Shown: in pieces, positions 63,970 through 64,000 of the stretch
Position numbering within the stretch: the first letter of the stretch is position 1
Layout of the letters: each line of letters begins with the position of its first letter
From: Gautieria morchelliformis
Taxonomy: Eukaryota > Basidiomycota > Agaricomycetes > Gomphales > Gomphaceae
Direction of reading: 5' to 3'
DNA: 64,000 nt
Assembly: GCA_015179125.1 (NCBI GenBank)
Contig: WHVA01000158.1
Location: 157,186-221,185, forward strand
Translations under genes and position numbers: made by a program
Notes under the pieces: model-generated
The model's database searches: none
Seen by the model: the letters and a program-made list of their open reading frames with translations, nothing else
What the model was told of the DNA's origin: nothing

Positions 63970-64000
63970 TATTGAGTTGCGTGCGAGAGAGCCATAAATG
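63970..64000 (+). other. TSD of copia D and resumed Helitron sequence
   Basis: TATTG (63970-63974) repeats the bases before 58711; the 26 bases after it continue the Helitron and run off the window. Confidence 0.7.

Noticed and set aside
1-64000. tRNA and rRNA genes
   Set aside because: No cloverleaf with A and B boxes was found; the GGTTATGGGCCC blocks are copia primer-binding sites, not tRNA genes.

Overview
The window looks like nuclear DNA of a filamentous basidiomycete (Agaricomycetes). The signs are short GT-AG introns of about 50-70 bases, a Zn2Cys6 regulator, an F-box/LRR protein, a Plavaka/Tnp2-type transposase relic, Ty1/copia and chromodomain Ty3/gypsy elements, and a Helitron. 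Host genes are few. Most of the 64 kb is transposable elements, many nested, and many can be bounded exactly from their target-site duplications (TSDs).

Layout. 1-5460: two copia relics, one truncated by the window-side flank. 6873-9235: a Pro-rich regulator whose Zn2Cys6 cluster is at the C-terminus. 11249-13304: a LINE relic with an internal deletion. 13540-19734: a whole-looking chromovirus with apparently identical LTRs. 19791-22927: an LTR relic holding a mariner-type MITE, a copia solo LTR and a 675-bp MITE. 23163-26740: relics of a Tnp2 transposase, an RRM protein and an ABC-ATPase. 26722-34790 and 37490-40500: a diverged segmental duplication carrying a two-copy forkhead-like gene; copy A later received a solo LTR and a young copia element. 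40526-41872: an F-box gene. 42190-42310: a trace of a copia gag. 42533-45245: a hAT element with an 8-bp TSD and a nested solo LTR. 45772-46446: a second, inverted copy of the 675-bp MITE. 46486-about 52690: a very AT-rich virus-like cassette. 52692 to the right edge: a Helitron, cut by a solo LTR (55520-56081) and a young copia (58711-63969).

The most unusual part is the AT-rich cassette. It opens with a near-perfect palindrome (two 255-base arms, 49-base centre). It then carries a D5-type SF3 helicase, two small opposite-strand CxxC/CxxC proteins, a protein whose layout recalls the 30K movement-protein fold, and a replication-initiator-like ORF followed by an unrecognised one. I know of no named element with this gene set. 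I treat it as a fossil of an undescribed DNA virus or virus-like replicon. The helicase call is firm; the 30K and initiator calls are inferences from motif layout and need profile searches.
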